Source: Bacillota bacterium
GTDB taxonomy: Bacteria > Bacillota > Clostridia > Clostridiales > Caloramatoraceae
Length of the DNA: 6,258 bases
Assembly (NCBI GenBank): GCA_023415335.1
Contig: JAEZLD010000212.1
Span: 1-6,258, forward strand
Direction of reading: 5' to 3'
In this document: positions 1-5,742 of the stretch, piece after piece
Layout of the letters: every line of letters begins with the position of its first letter
Numbering within the stretch: position 1 is the stretch's first letter
The notes under the pieces: generated by a model
The model's database searches: none
The model's input: only the letters and a program-made list of their open reading frames with translations
Told to the model about the DNA's origin: nothing
Made by a program: the position numbers and the translations under genes

Positions 1-175
1 TGTGGAAACTGACTGCCCCTATATGGCACCGGTTCCCCACAGGGGGGAGAGGAATGATTCCTCCTTCCTTCTCCATACTCTAAACAAGATGGCTGAAATA
101 AGAGGCATTGAATACCATGAGGCCTGCAGCCTTACCTGGAAAAATGCCTCAGAGATGCTGAATATAAAAGAATAG
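1..175 (+). CDS. tatD: TatD family metal-dependent deoxyribonuclease, C-terminal end (5' partial)
   Basis: Reading from base 2 gives 57 codons open to a TAG at 173-175, so the gene enters from outside the window. The visible start, VETDCPYMAPVPHRGERND, is the hallmark C-terminal part of TatD/YcfH-type hydrolases: the ETD aspartate (codon at 11-13) is a metal ligand of the amidohydrolase-like TIM barrel, and P-x-P-HRG-x-RN follows it in the family. The remainder (LNKMAEIRGIEYHEA, then a short helix ending NIKE) fits the usual final helices. Known family role: 3'-5' exonuclease/DNase acting on DNA with two metal ions, cytoplasmic. The position directly before a yabE-like gene matches B. subtilis yabD. 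The start, N-terminal metal-binding HxH motif and promoter are not visible. The identification rests on motif and synteny and is secure at family level. Confidence 0.93.
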   Translation, partial: VETDCPYMAPVPHRGERNDSSFLLHTLNKMAEIRGIEYHEACSLTWKNASEMLNIKE

Positions 176-182
176 AGAATAC

Positions 183-236
183 TGTAAAGGGGGGTACTTC
201 CATTTAGGAAGTACCCCCATGCCATCCCTTTTTACA
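183..236 (+). terminator. Hairpin terminator after tatD
   Basis: An 11-base perfect inverted repeat, GGGGGTACTTC (190-200) and GAAGTACCCCC (208-218), encloses a 7-base loop 15 bases after the tatD stop. A run of five T (229-233) lies 10 bases beyond the stem, further than in a textbook intrinsic terminator. TGTAAA (183-188) can additionally pair with TTTACA (231-236), giving a lower second stem. I call it a terminator from its placement and strength; the displaced T run makes it less than certain. Confidence 0.65.
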
Positions 237-360
237 TGCTAATATACCTTTAATGTTATATGTCTGCCCATAATTTTGCCAATCAATAGTAAGAATAGCT
301 TAATAAACTGGAGCATTTATCCTCTAAAATCTTTTTTTGCATTAATATGCTAAAATATCA

Positions 361-392
361 AGGTCAAAAAAATCTATAAATTAGTGTATAAT
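361..392 (+). promoter_or_regulatory. Possible sigma-A promoter for the yabE-like gene
   Basis: TATAAT at 387-392 is a perfect -10 hexamer. The -35 region is poor: TCAAAA at 364-369 with a 17-base spacer matches TTGACA at only three positions. A second TATAAT at 449-454 has no better -35. Transcription would start near 399, giving a leader of about 168 bases. The rest of 240-400 is AT-rich with no gene, repeat or strong site that I can see. Confidence 0.4.
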
Positions 393-399
393 GAATTGA

Positions 400-560
400 G
401 ACTTATAACTTCCATATGCTGGTAACGAATAAAAGGACTCATATTGGTTATAATTTTAAAAAAGAAGCCCATCTTGTTATGCCGGATACGGCATTTTTGA
501 AATATACCAGCTACCCTGAAGAATAGCAGCAACCGCTGTTAATGCTTCAGAGAAAGGAGG
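400..560 (+). promoter_or_regulatory. Potentially structured 5' leader of the yabE-like gene
   Basis: Several pairings can form in this non-coding stretch: GCTGGTA (418-424) with TACCAGC (505-511); ATGCCG (479-484) with CGGCAT (489-494) around a GATA loop, followed by a T run (494-498) like a small terminator; and TAGCAGC (524-530) with GCTGTTA (535-541, one G-U pair) around AACC. The first encloses the second. Clostridial 3D/G5 cell-wall genes are sometimes controlled by c-di-AMP (ydaO) riboswitches, but I cannot match the conserved ydaO core here. The call is a folded leader of unknown function, not a named riboswitch. Confidence 0.35.
553..560 (+). promoter_or_regulatory. Ribosome binding site fixing a TTG start for the yabE-like gene
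   Basis: AAAGGAGG ends six bases before the TTG at 567-569. This spacing is ideal, and no in-frame ATG lies close by, so the gene starts on TTG. Confidence 0.85.
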
Positions 561-566
561 CATAAG

Positions 567-1625
567 TTGAAAATTGTGAATAAGTCTGTGCAAAAGATAA
601 AAACATTTACTAAAAAGAACAAGACTTTTTTTATTGCTGCTGCATTTGTTACTGTTTTTTCATTAACAATCACGGCAAAGACTGCACGGAGCGTTTCTGT
701 AACAGCCGACGGAAACACTTATAATATCACCACATTTAAGGAAAATGTACAAGAGACATTAGAAAAAGCAAGCTTTGAGCTGTCTGAGAAGGATAAGGTA
801 AGCCCGAGCCTTGACAGCCCAATAGCTGACGGAATGGAGATAATAATAAAAAGGGCCGTTCCTGTAACAGTAGAGGTGGATGGCAAAATGTTGTCCATAC
901 AGACTGCTGAGGATACTGTAGAGGCTATGCTGAAGACTGAGGGCATTACTGTAGGTGAGCTTGATAAAACAAGCGCTGACCTTAAAGACAGCATAACAAC
1001 GGGAATGGCAATAACCATCACAAGGGTGTCTGAACATTATTTTGCAGCTACTGAGGCTGTGGAGTTCGGCCTGGTAAAGAAGGAAGACAGCAACCTTGAA
1101 CAGGGAACAAGTAAGATACTTCAAGAGGGCGTGCCTGGAGAGAAGACAGTAACAACTAAGGTTGTTTATGAAGATGGGAAAGAGGTTTCAAGACAGGTAG
1201 TTGACGAAGTGATTACCAAGGAGCCTGTAAACAGGATTGTCGCCATAGGAAGCCTGAAGTATATTACGGCATCCAGAGGAGGAAACAGCTCAAAGGTATA
1301 TTATACCAAATCATTAAGAATGAAGGCTACTTCCTATACCTCTAATTATGCATGTACAGGTAAGAATCCTGGAGACAAGGGCTTTGGTATTACTGCCACT
1401 GGAACAGTTGCCAGAAGAAACCCTAACGGCTACAGTACAGTAGCTGTTGACCCACGTGTCATACCCCTTGGAACAAAGCTCTATATTGAAGGTTATGGAT
1501 ATGCTATAGCTGAGGATGTAGGCGGAGGGGTAAACGGCAAAATAATAGACCTGTATTTTGAACCCCATGAGATGGGAAAGGGGTTATGGTCTACACACTA
1601 TGTTAATGTTTATGTACTCAAATAA
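567..1625 (+). CDS. yabE: YabE-like secreted cell-wall protein (DUF348 x2, G5, 3D domain)
   Basis: 352 residues from a TTG start. A Lys-rich N-terminus (1-19) precedes one hydrophobic segment (about 20-36), a signal peptide or membrane anchor. Two DUF348/YabE-type units follow (about 41-95 and 97-152), each ending in a D-G-M-x-I-x-I-x-R-like strand. A G5 domain (about 154-228) contains the LQEGVPGEKTVT core. The C-terminus (about 249-351) is a 3D domain named for three aspartates, seen here as D295 (VAVDPRVIPLGT), D317 (AEDVGGG) and D328 (KIIDLYF). This double-psi beta-barrel resembles MltA and Rpf-type enzymes, so a peptidoglycan lytic role outside the membrane is likely; G5 domains are thought to bind wall polymers. 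Domain content and position between tatD and rnmV match B. subtilis YabE. The enzyme activity is inferred, not visible. It appears monocistronic, with its own terminator. Confidence 0.93.
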   Translation: MKIVNKSVQKIKTFTKKNKTFFIAAAFVTVFSLTITAKTARSVSVTADGNTYNITTFKENVQETLEKASFELSEKDKVSPSLDSPIADGMEIIIKRAVPVTVEVDGKMLSIQTAEDTVEAMLKTEGITVGELDKTSADLKDSITTGMAITITRVSEHYFAATEAVEFGLVKKEDSNLEQGTSKILQEGVPGEKTVTTKVVYEDGKEVSRQVVDEVITKEPVNRIVAIGSLKYITASRGGNSSKVYYTKSLRMKATSYTSNYACTGKNPGDKGFGITATGTVARRNPNGYSTVAVDPRVIPLGTKLYIEGYGYAIAEDVGGGVNGKIIDLYFEPHEMGKGLWSTHYVNVYVLK

Positions 1626-1639
1626 ACATTAAAAGTGGC

Positions 1640-1671
1640 AAAAGGGCTCTGTTATACAGGGCCCTTTTATT
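1640..1671 (+). terminator. Intrinsic terminator after the yabE-like gene
   Basis: AAAAGGGCTCTG (1640-1651) pairs with CAGGGCCCTTTT (1657-1668) as a 12-base stem with one G-U pair and a TTATA loop, ending in T-rich sequence. The A-run/T-run symmetry means it could also stop transcripts on the opposite strand, though no gene is seen there. Confidence 0.9.
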
Positions 1672-1724
1672 ATGCCTATTCAAATCATTCTTATGGTTAT
1701 GTATAATACAAATGTCCCATTAGA

Positions 1725-1733
1725 TGATATAAT
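1725..1733 (+). promoter_or_regulatory. Extended -10 promoter for rnmV-rsmA
   Basis: TGATATAAT is a perfect extended -10 (TGn plus TATAAT). The -35 region (AATACA at 1705-1710, 17-base spacer) is weak, as is tolerated with an extended -10. A second TATAAT lies at 1702-1707. Transcription would begin near 1740, at a 7-base inverted repeat, TTATATG (1738-1744) and CATATAA (1753-1759), that could form a hairpin at the mRNA 5' end. The position after a strong terminator supports a separate promoter here. Confidence 0.6.
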
Positions 1734-1780
1734 AATTTTATATGTGAAAAACCATATAAGATATAATTCGGAGGAATTCT

Positions 1781-2326
1781 ATGATAAAGGAAGTAATAGT
1801 GGTAGAGGGCAAGGACGATGTTGCTGCCGTAAAGAAGGCAGTGGATGCAGAGATAATATGTACCTCAGGCTTTGGGTTAAATCCTAAGATACTGGGTAGA
1901 ATAAAAAACGCGGCTGAAAGGTGCGGAATCATAATACTGACAGACCCTGATTATGCAGGAGAAATGATACGCAGAACCTTAAGCAAGCAGGTGCCAGACT
2001 GCAAGCATGCCTTTGTTCCCAGAGACAAGGCCACTAAAAATGGAGATATAGGAGTTGAAAATGCATCGCCTGAGGCAATCAGGGAAGCACTTTCTAAGGT
2101 AAAGACAGAGGTGGCTTCCAATAGGCAGGAGTTTACTACAGGAGACATGATGGAGTGGGGGCTTGCTGGAGGAGAAAATTCAGCCTCAAGAAGGGACATG
2201 GTTGGGCGTGAGCTTGGAATAGGCTATGGAAACTCCAAGCAGTTTTTAAACAGGCTGAACAGGTACGGTGTAACAAGAGAAGAATTCAATAAGGCAGTAA
2301 AAAAGTTGGATGAGGTGGAGCAATGA
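1781..2326 (+). CDS. rnmV: Ribonuclease M5 (5S rRNA maturation)
   Basis: 181 residues, close to the B. subtilis enzyme (about 186). GGAGG at 1770-1774 stands six bases before the ATG. The N-terminal half is a TOPRIM domain: the conserved glutamate is E9 in VVEGKDD, and the metal-binding D-x-D is D55/D57 in ILTDPDYAGE. Other RNase M5 hallmarks are CKHAFVPRDKA (about 74-84), GVENAS (91-96) and the C-terminal GIGYGNSKQFLNRL (about 146-159), which belongs to the RNA-binding half. Known role: cuts both strands of the 5S rRNA precursor, assisted by ribosomal protein L18, in the cytoplasm. The stop codon overlaps the start of rsmA in an ATGA, so the two rRNA-processing genes are translationally coupled, as is common in Firmicutes. 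Nothing in it looks broken. Confidence 0.97.
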   Translation: MIKEVIVVEGKDDVAAVKKAVDAEIICTSGFGLNPKILGRIKNAAERCGIIILTDPDYAGEMIRRTLSKQVPDCKHAFVPRDKATKNGDIGVENASPEAIREALSKVKTEVASNRQEFTTGDMMEWGLAGGENSASRRDMVGRELGIGYGNSKQFLNRLNRYGVTREEFNKAVKKLDEVEQ

Positions 2327-3168
2327 GCTTAGAGTCAAAAACAAGGGAAATAGTACATCATTTCGGTTTTAAATTCAGCAAAAGCTTAGGACAGAACTTC
2401 CTTATAAACCAGGATGTTTTAGACAGCATAGTAGATACTGTGGAAATAGATAGCGAGACCTCGGTTATAGAGATAGGACCTGGTATAGGAACTCTTACCC
2501 AGGAACTGGCTAAAAAGGCGGAGAAGGTTTTGGCCATTGAGCTGGATGACAGCCTTATTCCTGTGCTGTCGGAAACCCTATCTAACTATAACAACATAAG
2601 GATAGTGCACGAGGATGCATTGAAGGTAGATTTTAAGAAGCTTATTGAAGAGCAGGGTTTAAAAAAGGTGAAGGTAGCGGCAAACCTTCCCTATTATGTT
2701 ACCACCCCTATTATAACCAAGCTTTTCGAGGATAAGCCTGGAATAGACAGCATAACGGTAATGATACAAAAGGAGGTGGCAGACAGGATTGCTGCGAGCC
2801 CTGGCACAAAGGATTATGGGGCTCTTTCGCTGCTTGTACAGTATTACTCTGAGGTTGACACCATATGTATTGCACCTAAGGAGTGCTTCATACCCCAGCC
2901 TAAGGTGGAATCTGAGGTTATAAGGATGAGCATAAGGGAAAAGCCTGCAGTTTCTGTAAAGGATGAGAAGTTCTTCTTTACAGTAATCAGGGCAGCCTTC
3001 AACATGAGAAGAAAGACTCTGTGGAACGCATTAAAGCCGCTAGGACTTAGCGCCGATGCCTTGCGAAAAGCCTTTGAGGACAGCTACATAGATCCCCAGA
3101 GAAGAGGAGAGACCTTATCAATGGAGGAGTTCGGCAGGCTGGCCGATACAATATACCTGCTTAAGTAA
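2323..3168 (+). CDS. rsmA: 16S rRNA (adenine1518-N6/adenine1519-N6)-dimethyltransferase
   Basis: 281 residues, normal for RsmA/KsgA. It dimethylates two adjacent adenines in the helix 45 loop of 16S rRNA using S-adenosylmethionine, late in 30S assembly. Visible motifs: LGQNFLINQ (22-30) before the fold; SAM-binding motif I VIEIGPGIGTLT (48-59); acidic residue E73 at the end of strand 2 (AIELDD); HEDAL (96-100); catalytic motif IV NLPYYVTTPI (121-130); YGALS (165-169); FIPQPKVESEVI (189-200); and RAAFNMRRKTL (223-233) leading into the C-terminal helical domain. The start is set by AGGTGG (2313-2318) four bases before ATG, and overlaps the rnmV stop. No terminator is visible between its TAA and the next gene, so some read-through downstream is likely. 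Confidence 0.98.
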   Translation: MSLESKTREIVHHFGFKFSKSLGQNFLINQDVLDSIVDTVEIDSETSVIEIGPGIGTLTQELAKKAEKVLAIELDDSLIPVLSETLSNYNNIRIVHEDALKVDFKKLIEEQGLKKVKVAANLPYYVTTPIITKLFEDKPGIDSITVMIQKEVADRIAASPGTKDYGALSLLVQYYSEVDTICIAPKECFIPQPKVESEVIRMSIREKPAVSVKDEKFFFTVIRAAFNMRRKTLWNALKPLGLSADALRKAFEDSYIDPQRRGETLSMEEFGRLADTIYLLK

Positions 3169-3180
3169 TAAAAAAATAAG

Positions 3181-3214
3181 TTCACATTCCATATGCCCAT
3201 ACATATATTATAAT
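3181..3214 (+). promoter_or_regulatory. Possible promoter before the Lys/Glu-linker protein gene
   Basis: TATAAT at 3209-3214 is a perfect sigma-A -10, but no acceptable -35 sits at 16-18 bases. The same stretch also matches sporulation sigma factors: CATATATTA (3202-3210) fits the sigma-K -10 CATAnnnTA, with CACA (3183-3186) as an mACm -35 at a slightly short spacing, and CATACATA (3198-3205) is close to a sigma-E -10. AT-rich DNA gives such matches by chance, so which sigma factor is used cannot be decided from sequence. Confidence 0.4.
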
Positions 3215-3239
3215 GATATAAAAAATAGGAGGTATGGGC
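3195..3239 (+). repeat. Inverted repeat bracketing the RBS and start of the Lys/Glu-linker gene
   Basis: GCCCATAC (3195-3202) is the exact reverse complement of GTATGGGC (3232-3239), and flanking T3194/G3240 adds a wobble pair. The 3' arm takes in the last G of the ribosome binding site and runs up to the GTG start at 3240. The 29-base interval contains the -10 candidates. In RNA this could form only in transcripts starting upstream of 3195. Confidence 0.55.
3227..3232 (+). promoter_or_regulatory. Ribosome binding site deciding a GTG start
   Basis: AGGAGG ends one base before the in-frame ATG at 3234, too close for initiation, but seven bases before the in-frame GTG at 3240, which is ideal. 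The gene therefore most likely starts at GTG 3240, two codons later than the longest reading. Confidence 0.8.
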
Positions 3240-4502
3240 GTGTCCGCAAAGAAGAGCTATAACAGATTCTTCATAATATTTCAGGAAGAGGACAAGGGCT
3301 TTGGTATAGCTATTGATAAGCAGCCAACAGGATATACCAAAATCGAGACACGTAATGGCAAATGCAAAATAACTGTATATGTGCAGAATCTTTCTAGGGA
3401 CAAGGGTCCCTATGTATGCAGGCTGCTGGACGCATCGAAGGATAACGTACTTATAGCCTCCCTGGGTGAAATAAAGATTGATGAAACTGGCAGGGGGGAG
3501 ACCTGGTGGGAATACAAGGAAGAGGACATAGCCAGCACTGGGAACACCATAGAGAGGTTTGGGGTTGCTGCAGTGATGGTAGAGGGTGAGAAGCTGCAGG
3601 CTCCTTTGGCAGGCTATGCCGGCAAGGAAAAGCAGCTATGGAAGCAAAAGCTTCTGGAGGCCTCCAGGCATAAGGATAAGGAAAGCCACAAGGATGAAAA
3701 AACCTGTAATGATGATGTTCATGAAAAGGAGCTTGAGGAGGAGGCCCAAAAGTTCAAGGAATATGAAGAAATGCTGAAAAAGGACATGGAGGAGATACAG
3801 AAGAAGGAAGAGGAAAAGGAAAAAGAGGAGAAAGAGAAAAAGGAAAAACAGGAGAAGGAAGAGAAAGAGAAAAAAGAGAAGGAAGAAAAGGAAAAGAAGG
3901 AGAAAGAAGAAAAGGAAAAGAAGGAGAAAGAGGAAAAGGAAAAGAAGGATAAGGAAGAAAAGGAATGCAAGGATGAGAAGGAAAGCCTTGATATAAAGGA
4001 TATGCAAAATAACTGCCAGTGGAGTAGCAGCATGGACACATATATAAAGGATAACAATGAAAAGTATCATGAAAATGCTGATGCCTTCCATAAGATACTC
4101 AAGGAATACGAAGAGGACAAGGACCTTGAGGAGGAGTTTAACAACGTTAGATGGTGGAAGATACCCTATAATGAATATGAGAATTATAAGGGAAGTGGCA
4201 GCTATGAGCATTACTGCGCAGTTCATCATCTTAAAATGTCCTATCCATATATGGACTATATTAAATATTTTAAGAAACGCGGCCATAGCTACTTTGGAAT
4301 AAAGTATGACAAAGATGGGGAGGTTAAGTACCTAATGTATGGAATAGAAGGAGAAAAGGTTCCCCAGGATCAGCCATACATGGGTATGACAGGGTTTGTA
4401 AAGTGGATTAAGCCTAAAAAGAAGAACTGGGGAATGTGGATTATGTATTACAACCCCTACAATGGCTGTATAATGATACCTAAAGACAAGGACCGTCGTT
4501 AA
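3240..4502 (+). CDS. Uncharacterised two-domain protein with Lys/Glu-repeat linker
   Basis: 420 residues from the GTG. I recognise no named family. Three parts are visible. The N-terminal part (about 8-135) is beta-rich, with a GYTKIETRNGKCKITVYVQNL stretch, IKIDETGRGETWWEY, and FGVAAVMVEGEKLQAPLAGY; it looks folded and resembles conserved hypothetical proteins I associate with Clostridia. The middle (about 160-248) is nearly all Lys and Glu and should be a long charged helix or coiled coil; it includes an 8-residue repeat (EKEEKEKK). The C-terminal part (about 300-415) is aromatic-rich, with VRWWKIPY, a YPYMDYIKYFKKRGHSYFGIKYD segment, QPYMGMTGFVKW and MWIMYYNPYNGCIMIP. No signal peptide or membrane segment is seen, so it is probably cytoplasmic or spore-associated. 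It occupies the place of yabG in B. subtilis but does not resemble that protease. A sporulation role is a guess from location and a possible promoter. It is flanked by its own terminator. Confidence 0.88.
   Translation: MSAKKSYNRFFIIFQEEDKGFGIAIDKQPTGYTKIETRNGKCKITVYVQNLSRDKGPYVCRLLDASKDNVLIASLGEIKIDETGRGETWWEYKEEDIASTGNTIERFGVAAVMVEGEKLQAPLAGYAGKEKQLWKQKLLEASRHKDKESHKDEKTCNDDVHEKELEEEAQKFKEYEEMLKKDMEEIQKKEEEKEKEEKEKKEKQEKEEKEKKEKEEKEKKEKEEKEKKEKEEKEKKDKEEKECKDEKESLDIKDMQNNCQWSSSMDTYIKDNNEKYHENADAFHKILKEYEEDKDLEEEFNNVRWWKIPYNEYENYKGSGSYEHYCAVHHLKMSYPYMDYIKYFKKRGHSYFGIKYDKDGEVKYLMYGIEGEKVPQDQPYMGMTGFVKWIKPKKKNWGMWIMYYNPYNGCIMIPKDKDRR
3819..3971 (+). repeat. 24-base tandem repeat encoding EKEEKEKK
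   Basis: Four in-frame 24-base units occupy 3852-3875, 3876-3899, 3900-3923 and 3924-3947, each encoding EKEEKEKK. A decayed fifth follows (3948-3971, DKEEKECK), and an earlier copy (3819-3842) is separated by nine bases encoding EKQ. Units differ mainly by third-base A/G changes. The coding strand is almost pure purine from 3799 to 3949, broken only by a C at 3849. Copy number can be expected to vary by slippage or recombination, always in frame. Confidence 0.92.
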
Positions 4503-4518
4503 ATATATAGTTTACTGA

Positions 4519-4553
4519 AGGCTGGCTGCGTATAAGCAGGCAGCCTGTTTATT
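4519..4553 (+). terminator. Terminator after the Lys/Glu-linker gene
   Basis: AGGCTGGCTGC (4519-4529) pairs with GCAGGCAGCCT (4536-4546) around a GTATAA loop, with a single G-G mismatch, followed by GTTTATT. It lies 17 bases after the stop codon. The T tract is modest. Confidence 0.8.
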
Positions 4554-4686
4554 GTGGGCACAACAAGGTTCCAGGGACCCATCAGCAATCTTTGATTGTA
4601 TTAATTGGCAGGGTTGTTATTACCAAAATGTTTACAAATAGAGACGATTGTTTTATTGCCAGACTGTTCTACAGCCATGGTATTTA

Positions 4687-4695
4687 TGATATAAT
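4687..4695 (+). promoter_or_regulatory. Extended -10 promoter for the lgt-like gene
   Basis: TGATATAAT, a perfect extended -10, is the same nine bases as before rnmV. The -35 region (TTCTAC at 4667-4672, 17-base spacer) is weak. Transcription would start near 4702, about 30 bases before the chosen ATG, which also argues against starts further upstream. The rest of 4554-4686 has only a small CAATC/GATTG hairpin (4586-4598). Confidence 0.6.
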
Positions 4696-4721
4696 GGGAA
4701 TGTTCGAAAGACAGACTGAAT

Positions 4722-4727
4722 GGAGGG
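4722..4727 (+). promoter_or_regulatory. Ribosome binding site fixing the lgt-like start
   Basis: GGAGGG ends five bases before ATG 4733. The frame stays open upstream to a TTG at 4592, but that start has no ribosome binding site and the extra 47 residues do not resemble an Lgt N-terminus. Confidence 0.85.
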
Positions 4728-4732
4728 ATAGT

Positions 4733-5641
4733 ATGCGTCCTGATTTATTTACCATAGGAAATATATCCATAAAAGGGTATGGAACCATGATGGCACTAGG
4801 CATTTTAGCCGCCGTTATAATAACTATGTACAGAGGAAAGAAGAGAGGCTTCAGCCAGGATGCCATTTTGGATATTGCCATATATGGTGTTTTGGGAGGG
4901 CTTGTAGGAGCCAAGCTCCTTTATATATTAGTTGAAATACCTAATATAGTCAGTGGAGCTGAGAACCTGTCGGATATTATATTCAATGGTTTTGTAATAT
5001 ATGGAGCAATAATTGGAGGAGCAGGAGCAGCCTTTATTTATTGCAGGATAAAGAAGCTCAGTTTTATAAAGCACTTTGACCTGATTGCACCGGCAATAGC
5101 AGTTGCCCAGGGAATCGGCAGGATAGGGTGTCTTTTAGCAGGCTGCTGCTATGGCGCTGAGACAAGCTCAAAATTATCCATAGTGTTTCCCAAGGGAGCA
5201 TATGCCCCTACAGGGATTCATCTTCATCCAACCCAGATATACTCAAGCTTGGGAGATTTCGCTATTGCAGCAATACTTTTTGTATTCTATTCTAGGAAGA
5301 AGAATAGGAAGGATGGTCAGACTGCCATATTATATGCAGGACTGTATAGCACGGGAAGATTTTTCCTGGAGTTCCTCAGAGGTGATGAAAGAGGAGGGGT
5401 AGGTATTCTTTCAACCTCCCAGATTATAGCTATAATAGTGGTTGTATTATGCATAGCTGCATACATTATAAGCAAGGGAGGATCATCTTCACCTTCCTCA
5501 GAGGAAGACAACGTTGCTCAGGAACCTGAAGAAGAGGGAAAGGCTGAGCCTGAAAGCGACACCAAGGTGATATTTGATGCCAATGAACCAGTTGAAACAG
5601 AAGAGGCGGGCTTTGAAGATAATGAAAGCAATAAAAAGTAA
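4733..5641 (+). CDS. lgt: Prolipoprotein diacylglyceryl transferase family protein
   Basis: 302 residues from ATG. The family moves diacylglycerol from phosphatidylglycerol to the lipobox cysteine of prolipoproteins in the cytoplasmic membrane, the first step of lipoprotein maturation. Typical features: the N-terminal FTIGNISIKGYGTMMALGI (6-24) entering the first membrane helix; several further hydrophobic segments (about 46-68, 83-104, 115-128, 170-187, 228-246); YGAIIGG (90-96) where E. coli has the HGG loop; GRIGCLLAGCCYG (129-141), equivalent to the Lgt signature; HPTQIYSS (165-172); and GRFFLEFLRGDERG (208-221) with conserved arginines. The signature differs from the E. coli form (GRxGNFxNxExxG): Asn and Glu are replaced and three Cys appear (C133, C138, C139). 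I recall this as a variant common in Clostridia and some Deltaproteobacteria. The last 50 or so residues are an acidic, Ser/Glu-rich cytoplasmic-looking tail beyond the usual length. Family membership is firm; activity of this variant is inferred. Confidence 0.92.
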   Translation: MRPDLFTIGNISIKGYGTMMALGILAAVIITMYRGKKRGFSQDAILDIAIYGVLGGLVGAKLLYILVEIPNIVSGAENLSDIIFNGFVIYGAIIGGAGAAFIYCRIKKLSFIKHFDLIAPAIAVAQGIGRIGCLLAGCCYGAETSSKLSIVFPKGAYAPTGIHLHPTQIYSSLGDFAIAAILFVFYSRKKNRKDGQTAILYAGLYSTGRFFLEFLRGDERGGVGILSTSQIIAIIVVVLCIAAYIISKGGSSSPSSEEDNVAQEPEEEGKAEPESDTKVIFDANEPVETEEAGFEDNESNKK

Positions 5642-5663
5642 GGCTGGTAAATAAATTGATATG

Positions 5664-5710
5664 AGGGATGCTGTGGAGTATCAACATGTAACAGCATCCT
5701 TTTGTTTTGT
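5664..5710 (+). terminator. Intrinsic terminator after the lgt-like gene
   Basis: GGATGCTGT (5666-5674) pairs perfectly with ACAGCATCC (5691-5699), extended by a G-U and an A-T pair (5664-5665 with 5700-5701). The 16-base loop is large. The T-rich TTTTGTTTTGTCTTTT follows at once, 23 bases after the stop codon. Confidence 0.88.
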
Positions 5711-5742
5711 CTTTTCCAGGATTTTATAAGCATAATTTTTTC

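Noticed and set aside
19..225. Minus-strand 68-codon frame
   Set aside because: It lies opposite the clear tatD C-terminus and crosses the terminator hairpin; no ribosome binding site context supports it.
416..526. A 36-codon open frame (ATG to TAG) in the leader before the yabE-like gene
   Set aside because: No Shine-Dalgarno precedes the ATG, and the product resembles nothing I know. It overlaps the proposed hairpins; a leader peptide is not excluded but is not supported.
400..560. c-di-AMP (ydaO) riboswitch
   Set aside because: Expected from gene type, but the conserved G-rich and GGGGUGAAU-like core elements are missing; only a short AGCTAcC-like similarity at 509-515 exists.
1672..1887. 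71-codon + strand frame overlapping the start of rnmV
   Set aside because: It crosses the rnmV promoter, RBS and start in another frame, has no RBS of its own, and the product is Cys/Arg-rich nonsense.
3636..4286. Long minus-strand frames of Leu/Phe/Ser-rich composition
   Set aside because: They are the mirror of the purine-rich Lys/Glu repeat on the + strand; low-complexity artefacts rather than membrane proteins.
4554..4620. T-box or other tRNA-sensing leader before the lgt-like gene
   Set aside because: The AGGGACCC-like string (4573-4580) slightly recalls a T-box antiterminator, but the conserved T-box sequence is absent and the promoter lies downstream of it.
4592..4732. N-terminal extension of the lgt-like gene from TTG 4592
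   Set aside because: No ribosome binding site, unlike any Lgt N-terminus, and the promoter -10 and a strong GGAGGG lie inside it just before ATG 4733.
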